NCBI GenBank assembly: GCA_031289865.1
Contig: JAITOQ010000077.1
Coordinates: forward strand, 1-6,571
DNA from: Clostridiales bacterium
GTDB taxonomy: Bacteria > Bacillota > Clostridia > Christensenellales > JAISNN01
Direction: 5' to 3'
Length of the DNA: 6,571 nucleotides
The notes under the pieces are model-generated. The model searched no databases. It was not told where the DNA came from and saw nothing but the letters and a program-made list of their open reading frames with translations. Of the stretch, positions 1 through 6,571 are shown piece by piece (within the stretch, counting starts at the first letter, position 1; every line of letters starts with the position of its first letter). The position numbers were made by a program, and so were the translations under genes.

Positions 1-1004
1 AAGCGCGTAGGATTTCCGATATATTCCGTTATAAGCCCGTTGACCGCACGATAGACAAAACCGAAAATCCCCTTTTCATCCGTAAATCTCACGTCGCTCT
101 TTGTCGGGTGAGCGTTTACGTCCACCTCTCCGAACGGAAGTACAGTGTCGAGTATAAAAATCGGAAAACAGTGCTTCATAATATTCTCTCCGTACGCTTT
201 TAATACGGCAAGAGAAATTTGCGCGTTATCCACAATGCGCCCGTTTATAAAAAGAGTTTGATAGGTTTTGTTGGATTTGTAATAGCCCGGCGCGGAGACA
301 TATCCCTTAATCATGCGGTTTCCGCTCTCATACTCAAGATACAAAAGATTGTCAGAAAGCTCACGCCCGTACACCTCGTAAATCGCGTTTTTTAAGCCTT
401 GCCCCTTAGTCTGATAGATGATTTTTTCGTCGGCTTTGTAGGTGAACGCGACGTCGGGATATGCCAAAATAAACTTTGCAAGGAGCGCGGAGATATAGCT
501 CTCCTCCGTCTTTGTACGCTTCAAAAAATTTAAGCGCGGCTTTGTGTTGTAAAAGAGGTCGTTGACCGTGATACTCGTCCCGCGGTTTGCCGCGACGCTT
601 TTAACCTCGCCGAACGCGCCGTCCTTTACGCTCATTTTTGCGCCGAGTTCCCCGTCCTCAGTCTTTGAAACTATCTCCAAAATACTTACCGCCGCGATAC
701 TCGCAAGAGCCTCGCCGCGAAAGCCGAGTGAAGAAATCGTGTATAGATCCTCCGCACTCTTTATCTTACTTGTCGCGTGGGGTAAAAAAGCCTTTTTGAG
801 ATTTTCCCCGTCCATTCCGCTCCCGTTGTCAAAAACACGGATATACTTGATACCGCCCTCGCGTATCTCGACGGAAACCTCGCCCGCACCCGCGTCGAGC
901 GCGTTTTCGACTAACTCCTTTACGACCGACGACGGACGCTCCACGACCTCGCCCGCGGATATTTTGTTGTAGACGGACGGGTCTAAAATATTGATATTCG
1001 GCAT
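1..1004 (-). CDS. mutL: DNA mismatch repair protein MutL, N-terminal part (3' end outside window)
   Basis: MutL is the GHKL-family ATPase that couples MutS mismatch recognition to downstream strand processing. The window shows 334 codons, covering the ATPase and transducer domains. Visible motifs are ISAGEVVERP at residues 15-24, the VKELVEN helix with putative catalytic Glu30 and Mg-binding Asn34, DNGSGM at 59-64, HATSK at 76-80, GFRGEALASI at 94-103, FINGR at 252-256 and DVNAHPTK at 295-302, whose Lys302 is the expected gamma-phosphate contact. The usual NTPAR motif reads NTKPR (153-157), and the usual DVNVHP reads DVNAHP. The ATG at 1002-1004 is chosen because MPNINILDP aligns with the family N-terminus and a GGTGA element lies 7 bases upstream, inside the last mutS codons. 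The C-terminal dimerisation and possible endonuclease domain lies beyond the left edge, so endonuclease activity cannot be judged. It is almost certainly cotranscribed with mutS. Confidence 0.97.
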   Translation of the reverse strand, partial: MPNINILDPSVYNKISAGEVVERPSSVVKELVENALDAGAGEVSVEIREGGIKYIRVFDNGSGMDGENLKKAFLPHATSKIKSAEDLYTISSLGFRGEALASIAAVSILEIVSKTEDGELGAKMSVKDGAFGEVKSVAANRGTSITVNDLFYNTKPRLNFLKRTKTEESYISALLAKFILAYPDVAFTYKADEKIIYQTKGQGLKNAIYEVYGRELSDNLLYLEYESGNRMIKGYVSAPGYYKSNKTYQTLFINGRIVDNAQISLAVLKAYGENIMKHCFPIFILDTVLPFGEVDVNAHPTKSDVRFTDEKGIFGFVYRAVNGLITEYIGNPTR

Positions 1005-1006
1005 AA

Positions 1007-3628
1007 TTATTTCACCATTTCCTTTAGACCGGCAAGGATCGTGAGGGCTTGCAGCGGCGTGCAGGTTTCGGGATTTGTATCTCGTAAGATATTATACAGC
1101 TCCGTCTTGATTTTTTCGTTGTCGTTAAATTCCTCGATGAAGCTCATCTGTTTGCTTTCCGCGGCAGTTGCGCCCAACATAAGCGCGTTTGAATCGCGGT
1201 TGATGTCCGACTCCTCAAGCTTTTTCATGATACTTTCCGCACGGTCGATAATCCCTTTAGGGAGTCCCGCAAGCGCGGCAACCTTGACGCCAAAGCTCTT
1301 ATTCGCGCCGCCGCGGGCTATCTTGTACAAAAACTCTATAGAATGTCCTACCTCTTTGACAAGCACCTTATAGTTTTTGACGCCCTTCAGCGCGCCTTCC
1401 AACTCTGCGATTTCGTGATAGTGCGTCGAAAAAAGCGTCTTTGCCTTTGTGTGTGCGGCGAGATATTCGAGAATCGACCACGCGATAGAAAGCCCGTCAT
1501 AAGTGGATGTTCCGCGCCCGATTTCGTCCAAAATGAGGAGGCTTCTCTCCGTCGCGTTGTTTAAAATCCCCGCGACCTCTATCATCTCCGTCATAAAGGT
1601 ACTCTGCCCAAGCCCTAAATCGTCGCTTGCACCGATACGCGTAAAAATCCTATCCGTGAGAGCGATCTTCGCACTCTTTGCGGGGACAAAACAACCCGTG
1701 TGCGCCATAATAGTAATGATAGCAATCTGCCGCATATAGGTGCTTTTTCCCGCCATGTTCGGACCCGTGATGATGAGAATACGGTTTTCGCCGTCGTCAA
1801 GACAAGCGTCGTTTGGGATAAAGTCGTGGTTCATGAGCGAACGCACGACGGGGTGAAAGCCCTCGATTATCTTTGTTTCCTTGTTTTTGACGTTAATTTC
1901 GGGTCTAACCAGATTATGTATTCCGGAAACAATCGCAAACGAGAGTATTACATCGAGCATAACAAGTGCCTCTGCGGTCTGCTGCAAAGCGACTATGGTC
2001 TCCGCAAGCTTGCATTTGATATCGTTAAAGAGTATAAGCTCGATCTTTAGGATTTTTTCCTCCGCGCCTAAAATCTTTGACTCTAAGACTTTTAATTCCT
2101 CCGTGACGTACCGTTCGCCGTTGACCATGGTCTGCTTTCTGTGATATCTTAGCGGTACAAGGCTTTTGTTTGCGCCCGTTATTTCAATATAATATCCGAA
2201 CACCCTATTAAAGGCAATCTTTAGATTTTTGATTCCCGTCGCGGTGCGTTCAGAGGCTTCGAGCTTAGAAATCAAGATCCTACCGTTTTTGCCCGCGTTT
2301 TTGTAGTCGTCAAGTTCGGCGTTGTAGCCGTCGCGGATATAGCCGCCGTCCTTTGTGTTTGCGGGCGGATTGTCGGCGATAGCCTTTGCAAGCAGTGCGC
2401 GTATTTCGGGGAGAAGCTCTATTTTTTTACCGAATTCTTTTAGGAGCTTGCTTTTTGCATTAGTGAGCGACAGCTTGATTTCGGGCAAGCAGTCGAGGGT
2501 CTCGCGTATCGCGCTGCAATCACGCGGATTAAAGTTTCCGTAAGCAATCCTCCCCGCAAGACGCTCCAAATCGCGGACGCATCTCAACCGATCCTTTAGC
2601 GTATCCTTCATTCTCGGATTTTCTATAAGCTCCTCCACCGCATCAAAACGGGCGTTGATTCCGTTTGCGTCGCAAAGCGGATCCTCTATAATCCGTTTTA
2701 ATTTACGCGCACCCATGTTTGTCACGGTGTGATCCATGAGGTTTAAAAGCGTACCTATCGTTCGTTTGTCGCGAATGGTTTCGATGAGTTCGAGATTGCG
2801 CCGCGCATTGTTGTCGAGAATCATCTTTGCGTTATCCGAAACATATATGATTTTGTTAAAATGACTGAGCTTGCGCTTTTGGGTATCGGTCATATATTCC
2901 ATAAGCGCACCCGCCGCGGATACGGCGCGGTTTTTGCCGATCAATTCGTACACCTCTAAGGACGCGACGTTAAATTGTTCTAAGAGCTTCTTTTCCGCGT
3001 TGTGATATTTGTACGCATACGGGAGAACCTTTGTAGGGCGAACCAACCTATCCGCATTCACGGATTTCATCTCGCAAATAAACTTAAAAGCCTCCTCGTC
3101 CGCAATGATTTCGGATGGCGCGACGTTTAAAAGAAAGTCCTCTAAAGCGTAAGGATTGTCGATTTCGCGGCACTTAAATTCCCCGCCAGCCATGTCCGCG
3201 TAAGCCACCCCCGCGCCCGTTTTGTCAAGGTAGACCGACGCGATATAGACCGCGCTTTTTGCGTCTAATAAAACGTCGTCTATGACCGTCCCCGGCGTGA
3301 CTACGCGCATGACCCCGCGCTCAAGCATTTTTCCTTTGGATTCCTCAACCGTCGTGAGCTGATCGCATACCGCCACTTTCAGTCCATGGTCGATCAATTT
3401 TTTTATGTAATTGTCCACCGCATGATACGGCACTCCGCACATCTCCGCACGCTTTTCTAAGCCGCAGTCACGCGCCGTGAGCGTCAAATCGAGAATTGCC
3501 GACGCTTTTATAGCGTCCTCAAAAAACATCTCATAAAAATCACCGAGGCGAAGCATTAGAATCGCGTCGCCGTGCTCTTTTTTGACCGACATATAGTATT
3601 CCATCATCGGAGACAATTTGTAAATCAT
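1007..3628 (-). CDS. mutS: DNA mismatch repair protein MutS
   Basis: MutS is the mismatch-recognition ATPase that clamps on mispaired DNA and recruits MutL. The 873-residue product is complete and slightly longer than the roughly 850-860 residues of E. coli and B. subtilis MutS. The N-terminal mismatch-binding domain carries the Phe-x-Glu wedge as FYE (Phe31, Glu33) in GDFYEMF. Connector, core/lever and clamp domains span about residues 120-570. The ATPase domain has Walker A GPNMAGKST (622-630), Walker B LLILDE with Asp701-Glu702 followed by GRGTSTYDG, the STHYHE motif (734-739), and the ANKSFG/LAGLP segment near 775-790. QMSFI at 827-831 resembles the QxSFF-type beta-clamp-binding motif of Gram-positive MutS. 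The last 22 residues (TPLQAL core) match the C-terminal oligomerisation motif. The ATG at 3626-3628 has AAAAAGGGG five bases upstream. TAA stop; mutL follows after 2 bases. Confidence 0.98.
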   Translation of the reverse strand: MIYKLSPMMEYYMSVKKEHGDAILMLRLGDFYEMFFEDAIKASAILDLTLTARDCGLEKRAEMCGVPYHAVDNYIKKLIDHGLKVAVCDQLTTVEESKGKMLERGVMRVVTPGTVIDDVLLDAKSAVYIASVYLDKTGAGVAYADMAGGEFKCREIDNPYALEDFLLNVAPSEIIADEEAFKFICEMKSVNADRLVRPTKVLPYAYKYHNAEKKLLEQFNVASLEVYELIGKNRAVSAAGALMEYMTDTQKRKLSHFNKIIYVSDNAKMILDNNARRNLELIETIRDKRTIGTLLNLMDHTVTNMGARKLKRIIEDPLCDANGINARFDAVEELIENPRMKDTLKDRLRCVRDLERLAGRIAYGNFNPRDCSAIRETLDCLPEIKLSLTNAKSKLLKEFGKKIELLPEIRALLAKAIADNPPANTKDGGYIRDGYNAELDDYKNAGKNGRILISKLEASERTATGIKNLKIAFNRVFGYYIEITGANKSLVPLRYHRKQTMVNGERYVTEELKVLESKILGAEEKILKIELILFNDIKCKLAETIVALQQTAEALVMLDVILSFAIVSGIHNLVRPEINVKNKETKIIEGFHPVVRSLMNHDFIPNDACLDDGENRILIITGPNMAGKSTYMRQIAIITIMAHTGCFVPAKSAKIALTDRIFTRIGASDDLGLGQSTFMTEMIEVAGILNNATERSLLILDEIGRGTSTYDGLSIAWSILEYLAAHTKAKTLFSTHYHEIAELEGALKGVKNYKVLVKEVGHSIEFLYKIARGGANKSFGVKVAALAGLPKGIIDRAESIMKKLEESDINRDSNALMLGATAAESKQMSFIEEFNDNEKIKTELYNILRDTNPETCTPLQALTILAGLKEMVK
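1012..1016 (-). promoter_or_regulatory. mutL ribosome binding site inside the mutS 3' end
   Basis: GGTGA on the minus strand sits 7 bases before the mutL ATG and overlaps the final Val and Lys codons of mutS. A second purine-rich element, AAAGGA at 1020-1025, lies 15 bases from the ATG, which is too far to be the main site. With mutS stop and mutL start only 2 bases apart, this arrangement suggests translational coupling (inference). Confidence 0.6.
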
Positions 3629-3711
3629 TTTAACCCCTTTTTCGTAAAGTATTCTACAATAATCCTTTTCTTAGAGTATTCCACGCGGAGAAGTATTCTG
3701 TATTTGTGCAT
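3625..3711 (-). other. 28-codon open reading frame overlapping the mutS start (possible leader peptide)
   Basis: An ATG at 3709-3711 opens a 28-residue frame that ends in TGA at 3625-3627, sharing ATGA with the mutS start codon. The predicted peptide is strongly basic (9 Lys/Arg of 28). It contains the related segments VEYSKK and VEYFTK, which simply reflect the underlying DNA repeat. There is no Shine-Dalgarno sequence before the ATG, which lies in the loop of the 10-bp hairpin. No homology is recognised. The ATGA overlap is the arrangement seen in translationally coupled genes, but mutS also has its own ribosome binding site. This may be a chance frame within a repeat and is recorded as a candidate only. 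Confidence 0.2.
3634..3642 (-). promoter_or_regulatory. mutS ribosome binding site
   Basis: The minus strand reads AAAAAGGGG, then TTAAA, then the mutS ATG. The 5-base spacing fits a Shine-Dalgarno element and decides the start in favour of residue 1 over the nearby methionines 8 and 9. The distal edge of the GAATACT repeat cluster begins only a few bases upstream at 3647. Confidence 0.65.
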
Positions 3712-3726
3712 TTTGTAGAATACTTC
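3647..3726. repeat. GAATACT repeat cluster with nested inverted repeats between miaB and mutS
   Basis: On the minus strand the heptamer GAATACT occurs at 3692-3698, 3675-3681 and 3648-3654, and in inverted orientation at 3718-3724. A further direct copy lies inside mutS codons at 3595-3601. Two perfect inverted repeats share one arm. GAAGTATTCT and its complement (3717-3726 with 3690-3699) form a 10-bp stem with a 17-base loop. A 13-bp pair, 3713-3725 with 3647-3659, has a 53-base spacer. The two copies nearest mutS also belong to an imperfect 27-base direct repeat: GTGGAATACTCTAAGAAAA, then GTAGAATACTTTACGAAAA. No U-run follows either stem, so an intrinsic terminator is unlikely. The cluster could be a set of protein-binding sites or an RNA switch in the mutS leader. 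The repeats are seen directly; the function is inference. Confidence 0.7.
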
Positions 3727-3745
3727 GAGTGATTTTAGCCGCGTT

Positions 3746-5035
3746 TTACACGATTTCCCCGACAAGCGACGCGGATTTTGACGCGGAAATTTTGACCGAA
3801 ACAAAATCGCCGATTTTATATTCCCCGTCTTGCGGAAATGCGACCAACCGCCCGTTGTCCGTGCGCCCGACAAAGCGTCCGCCGCTATCTGTTCCCTCTA
3901 TCAATACTTCGCAGATTTTTCCCGTAAAGGTTTCGGAAACGGACTTTGATATTTTGTTTTGTACGCGAATGAGTTCGGTGATACGACGCTTTTTTGTCTC
4001 CGCGTCAAGGTCGGGCATTTCCGCGGAAACCGTCCCTAAGCGCGGCGAATAGACAAAGGTAAAAGCTTGCGCAAATTCGCATTCCCTAACCAACCGCAAG
4101 GTGTCTTGAAAGTCATCCTCCGTTTCGGTCGGAAAACCGATCATGAGGTCGGTAGTGACGAGTACGCCGTCTATACGTTCCTTTATCAATTTTACAAGTC
4201 CCGCGTAATGCTCCGCCGTGTATTTCCGATTCATCAATTTTAAGATCCTATCGCTCCCCGTCTGTACGGGCAAATGGATAGACTTGCAGATATGCGCGGA
4301 GTCGCGAATGATCTCCACCGCTTCGGGACTCAAGTCCTTTGGGTGGGAGGTCATAAACCTCAAACGGAATTTTTGAGGAAGTACGTCGATCTCCCTAAGC
4401 AAGCCCGCAAAATCCGTATCGCCGTACCGATAAGAATTGACGTTTTGTCCGAGGAGAGTAATCTCCTTGTAGCCCTCTCCCAGCAAAAAAGCTATCTCGC
4501 GCAGTACCTCTTGAGGCTCGCGGCTGATTTCACGGCCGCGCACATACGGAACGATACAGTACGAACAAAAATTATTACAGCCGTACATGATATTGACCCA
4601 CGCGTTAGGATAACTCGTCCTAAAGGTTTCGGTAGAAACGCCGACGTCGTAGGTGTCGTCGGTTTCGATTTTTACCGCGGGCTTTTTCAGCCTTATGTAA
4701 TACGGCAAAAGATGAAGATTGTTTGTTCCGAGAACGATATCCACAAACGGATAGGTTTCGCGGAGACTTTCTCCGAACCCCTTTTGCTGTGTCATACACC
4801 CCAATACCGCAATCAAAAGCTCCTTTTGACTTTTTTTACGCTTTTTGAGCGCGCCGATATTACCGAGAGCGCGCTTTTCGGCGGTGTCGCGAATGCAGCA
4901 AGTATTAAAGACAATCAAATCCGCGCCGTCGATAGAATCGGCGGCTTCGTAGCCTTCCTTTTTTAAGACGCCCGCAATTTTTTCAGACTCGTGGACGTTC
5001 ATTTGGCAGCCGTAAGTGACAATGTGATAACGCAT
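3746..5035 (-). CDS. miaB: tRNA-2-methylthio-N6-dimethylallyladenosine synthase MiaB
   Basis: MiaB is the cytosolic radical-SAM methylthiotransferase that converts i6A37 to ms2i6A37 in tRNAs reading codons that start with U. The 429-residue product has all three expected domains. The N-terminal UPF0004 domain contains the MiaB-type signature YGCQMN and cluster cysteines Cys10, Cys46 and Cys80. The radical-SAM core has CxxxCxxC at Cys153, Cys157 and Cys160 within GCNNFCSYCIVPYVRGRE, followed by LLGQNVNSY (194-202) and IGFPTETEDDF (299-309). The C-terminus (about 365-429) is a TRAM-like RNA-binding domain. YGCQMN argues for MiaB over RimO or MtaB. The protein is shorter than E. coli MiaB (474) and B. 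subtilis MiaB (509) because it starts almost directly at the catalytic domain. No in-frame ATG, GTG or TTG lies between this ATG and the upstream stop at 5084-5086, so the start is fixed. No Shine-Dalgarno sequence precedes it (see the promoter entry). Confidence 0.97.
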   Translation of the reverse strand: MRYHIVTYGCQMNVHESEKIAGVLKKEGYEAADSIDGADLIVFNTCCIRDTAEKRALGNIGALKKRKKSQKELLIAVLGCMTQQKGFGESLRETYPFVDIVLGTNNLHLLPYYIRLKKPAVKIETDDTYDVGVSTETFRTSYPNAWVNIMYGCNNFCSYCIVPYVRGREISREPQEVLREIAFLLGEGYKEITLLGQNVNSYRYGDTDFAGLLREIDVLPQKFRLRFMTSHPKDLSPEAVEIIRDSAHICKSIHLPVQTGSDRILKLMNRKYTAEHYAGLVKLIKERIDGVLVTTDLMIGFPTETEDDFQDTLRLVRECEFAQAFTFVYSPRLGTVSAEMPDLDAETKKRRITELIRVQNKISKSVSETFTGKICEVLIEGTDSGGRFVGRTDNGRLVAFPQDGEYKIGDFVSVKISASKSASLVGEIV

Positions 5036-5041
5036 AGGAAT

Positions 5042-5070
5042 ATTATATCGTTTATAAAAATTTTTTTCAA
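5042..5070 (-). promoter_or_regulatory. Sigma-A-type promoter of miaB, positioned for a leaderless transcript
   Basis: On the minus strand, TTGAAA (5065-5070) is followed by a 17-base spacer and the consensus -10 box TATAAT (5042-5047). Only six bases (5036-5041) separate the -10 box from the miaB ATG. Counting the -10 box as -12 to -7 places +1 at the A of the start codon (5035). The spacer holds runs of A and T. The promoter probably drives miaB and, since no terminator is seen after miaB, also mutS and mutL. Confidence 0.8.
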
Positions 5071-5200
5071 CATATTTTCGAGGTTATTTAAATAATTTAT
5101 TCTTTTTTTTAAGGTTTTAATAAAATTTTGTTTTAAAAACATAGTTTTAACTTGCAATTCGCATAATATTATCGTTGAAGCCGTTAATTGAGTTGCTATT

Positions 5201-5205
5201 GGAGG
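5201..5205 (+). promoter_or_regulatory. Ribosome binding site of the penicillin-binding protein gene
   Basis: A consensus GGAGG lies six bases before the GTG at 5212-5214. This decides the non-ATG start, since no in-frame ATG occurs near the N-terminus. It also shows that this genome uses strong Shine-Dalgarno sites, in contrast to miaB. Confidence 0.85.
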
Positions 5206-5211
5206 CGCATA

Positions 5212-6571
5212 GTGAAAAAACAACGCGGAATTTTAAAAAAAATTTTTATCGCCGCTTTTTTATCGGCGGTAATTCTTGCGGCTTCGGGCGTCGCCGCCTT
5301 TTTTTTCGTAACCCGCGGCGCAACCCTCGACCCGTCGAGGCTTTCTCCGTACGACATAAATCACAATATCGTCCTCTACGACCAAAACGACACGGCGGTC
5401 AAGACAAGGCACGACTCGTCCTACGTCCGATTTGAGGATATCCCCGACGTCCTTGTCCGCGCCTTTATCGCGGTTGAGGACAAGCGGTTTTTTAGACACA
5501 ACGGAATCGACCCGCTGCGTATCTTAGGCGCGCTAAAAAACGACATAGCTTCGCATTCGTTAAAAGAGGGCGCGTCGACGATCGACCAACAGCTCGTCAA
5601 AAACTCCCATTTAAATGCGGAAAAATCCATCGCAAGAAAGCTGAAAGAGGTCAAGCTCGCTCTATCCCTCGACCGAAAATACAAAAAAGAGGAAATATTG
5701 GAGATATACCTCAACAGTCTGTATTTCGGTAACGGAATCTACGGGGTGAAAAGCGCGGCGCGGATTTTTTTTGATAAAGAGCTGTCCGCGCTCTCGCCGT
5801 CCGAATGCGCCGCAATCGCGGGTGTAGTCAAAAATCCGTCGGGCTATTCCCCTCTAAAAAATCCGAAAAGCTCCCTATCCCGAAGAAATCTCGTTTTGAG
5901 CCTAATGCGCGCCGAAGGATATCTTTCGGACGAACAGACCGCCGCCGCGCAAAGCGAAATCCTCCGCGTAACCGACAAAAAACAAGAGGAAACCGTATTT
6001 TCTTCCTATGCGGAAGCCGCGCTCGACGAGGCGGCGGGAATTTTGCACCTCTCCGTAAAAGAGCTTTTGACTTCGGGCTGTAAGATTTACACCTATTACG
6101 ACGAAGAAAAACAGCGGCTTTTGATCGATTCCGTAAGCGACGGGAGCTTTAACCTCAAAAACGAAAACGGAAAAGCCCCCGACGCTATGTCAATCCTTGC
6201 CGACAATCACGACGGAGGTATAAACGCGTTTTATGTGAACGGCTATATCGACAACCTAAACGACTTTCGCCGTCAGCCCGGTTCGGTGATAAAACCGATA
6301 TTGGTCTATGCGCCCGCATTCCGCGCACGGCTCTATTCGCCCGCTTCGCCCGTCAACGACGTAAAAAAGAGCTTTGGCGGCGGATACTCCCCGTCAAACT
6401 TTAAAGACCGCTACGAGGGTTGGACGACCGTAAAAAGCGCGGTAAAGAACTCCTCGAACGTCGTTGCCGTAGAGGTCTTAGAACGCTTGGGCGTCCTAAA
6501 AGCAAAGGAGTTTGCCGACGAACTAAAGCTCGCGCTTACTGAGGAGGACAAGCTCAATATCGCACTCGGAG
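5212..6571 (+). CDS. Class A penicillin-binding protein (GT51 glycosyltransferase/transpeptidase), 5' part
   Basis: This is a bifunctional peptidoglycan synthase that polymerises lipid II and cross-links stem peptides outside the membrane. The window shows 453 codons and the gene runs off the right edge. A short basic N-terminus (KKQRGILKK) is followed by one membrane anchor (about residues 11-33), typical of class A enzymes. The GT51 domain has EDKRFFRHNGID with putative catalytic Glu89, GASTIDQQLVKN (120-131), RKLKE with the second putative catalytic Glu146, and EILEIYLNSLYFGNGIYGV (161-179). The transpeptidase domain shows RQPGSVIKP with the SxxK nucleophile Ser358 and Lys361, then SSN (414-416) as the SxN motif. 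The KTG motif would lie beyond the edge. Asp125 replaces the usual Thr/Ser in the STI(T/S)QQ motif. The segment just before RQPGS (about 325-352) is divergent and lacks the usual VGG-type signature. The gene is divergent from miaB; its subfamily (PBP1a, 1b or 2c-like) cannot be fixed, so no symbol is given. Confidence 0.93.
   Translation, partial: MKKQRGILKKIFIAAFLSAVILAASGVAAFFFVTRGATLDPSRLSPYDINHNIVLYDQNDTAVKTRHDSSYVRFEDIPDVLVRAFIAVEDKRFFRHNGIDPLRILGALKNDIASHSLKEGASTIDQQLVKNSHLNAEKSIARKLKEVKLALSLDRKYKKEEILEIYLNSLYFGNGIYGVKSAARIFFDKELSALSPSECAAIAGVVKNPSGYSPLKNPKSSLSRRNLVLSLMRAEGYLSDEQTAAAQSEILRVTDKKQEETVFSSYAEAALDEAAGILHLSVKELLTSGCKIYTYYDEEKQRLLIDSVSDGSFNLKNENGKAPDAMSILADNHDGGINAFYVNGYIDNLNDFRRQPGSVIKPILVYAPAFRARLYSPASPVNDVKKSFGGGYSPSNFKDRYEGWTTVKSAVKNSSNVVAVEVLERLGVLKAKEFADELKLALTEEDKLNIALG

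Larger units (their letters stand above)
5036..5211. promoter_or_regulatory. AT-rich divergent intergenic region between miaB and the penicillin-binding protein gene
   Basis: This 176-base gap contains the starts of two divergent transcription units and no convincing gene. It is far richer in A and T than the flanking genes. The left side holds the miaB promoter. On the plus strand the sequence GTTTTAA recurs at 5114-5120, 5130-5136 and 5144-5150. A weak -10-like TATTAT at 5167-5172 could serve the plus-strand gene, but no good -35 box lies 16-18 bases upstream, so that promoter is left unassigned. Confidence 0.5.

Noticed and set aside
562..972. A 136-codon open frame on the plus strand
   Set aside because: It is antisense to the conserved MutL ATPase motifs; its low-complexity Ser/Pro-rich sequence is typical of a shadow frame.
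3690..3726. The 10-bp hairpin after miaB as an intrinsic terminator
   Set aside because: The stem is AT-rich and in the minus-strand direction is followed by CTCCGCG rather than a run of T, so termination is not supported.
4274..4966. A 230-codon open frame on the plus strand
   Set aside because: It lies entirely antisense to the catalytic core of miaB, shows no recognisable motif, and is explained by the codon bias of the opposite strand.
5101..5136. T-rich run followed by A/T stretches as a terminator
   Set aside because: There is no GC-rich stem beside the T-run, and it lies between two divergent gene starts where no terminator is expected.
4999..5223. A 74-codon minus-strand frame spanning the divergent promoter region
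   Set aside because: It overlaps the miaB start in a different frame and crosses both the miaB promoter and the start of the penicillin-binding protein gene. Its sequence is biased by AT-rich DNA and has no supporting ribosome binding site.
1..6571. Mobile element, CRISPR array, tRNA or rRNA gene
   Set aside because: No transposase or integrase motifs, no regularly spaced long repeats, and no recognisable tRNA or rRNA segment was seen on either strand. The genes form an ordinary chromosomal housekeeping neighbourhood.

Overview
The window looks like chromosomal DNA of a Firmicutes bacterium, most likely an uncultured member of the Clostridia. This rests on the minus-strand gene order miaB-mutS-mutL, which is typical of clostridial genomes and is often followed by miaA and hfq. 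It is also supported by Gram-positive-style ribosome binding sites, a consensus sigma-A promoter, and a clostridial-type class A penicillin-binding protein. Base composition is moderate in the genes, with frequent GAC, GCG, CGC and TCG codons. The divergent promoter region is very AT-rich. Assignment below class would need a database comparison.

Layout: Positions 1-1004 (minus) hold the N-terminal 334 codons of mutL, which continues past the left edge. Positions 1007-3628 (minus) hold a complete mutS, 2 bases from mutL. Positions 3629-3745 are a 117-base gap carrying several copies of the heptamer GAATACT in both orientations. Positions 3746-5035 (minus) hold a complete miaB. Positions 5036-5211 are an AT-rich divergent promoter region. 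Positions 5212 to the right edge (plus) hold the first 453 codons of a bifunctional penicillin-binding protein whose 3' end is outside the window.

How the genes work together: MutS recognises mismatches and recruits MutL, which licenses strand removal, so these two are a functional pair and are probably translationally coupled. MiaB methylthiolates i6A37 in tRNAs and acts in translation fidelity. Its linkage to mutSL is a conserved neighbourhood rather than a shared pathway. The divergent cell-wall synthase is a separate transcription unit.

Nothing here resembles a new multi-gene system. All four protein genes belong to known housekeeping families. The most noteworthy signals are regulatory. 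A near-perfect promoter is placed so that the miaB transcript should begin at its start codon (leaderless). Just upstream of mutS there is a repeat cluster able to form mutually exclusive hairpins, together with a 28-codon reading frame that overlaps the mutS start. Two conserved motifs carry unusual substitutions, one in MutL and one in the glycosyltransferase domain of the penicillin-binding protein.
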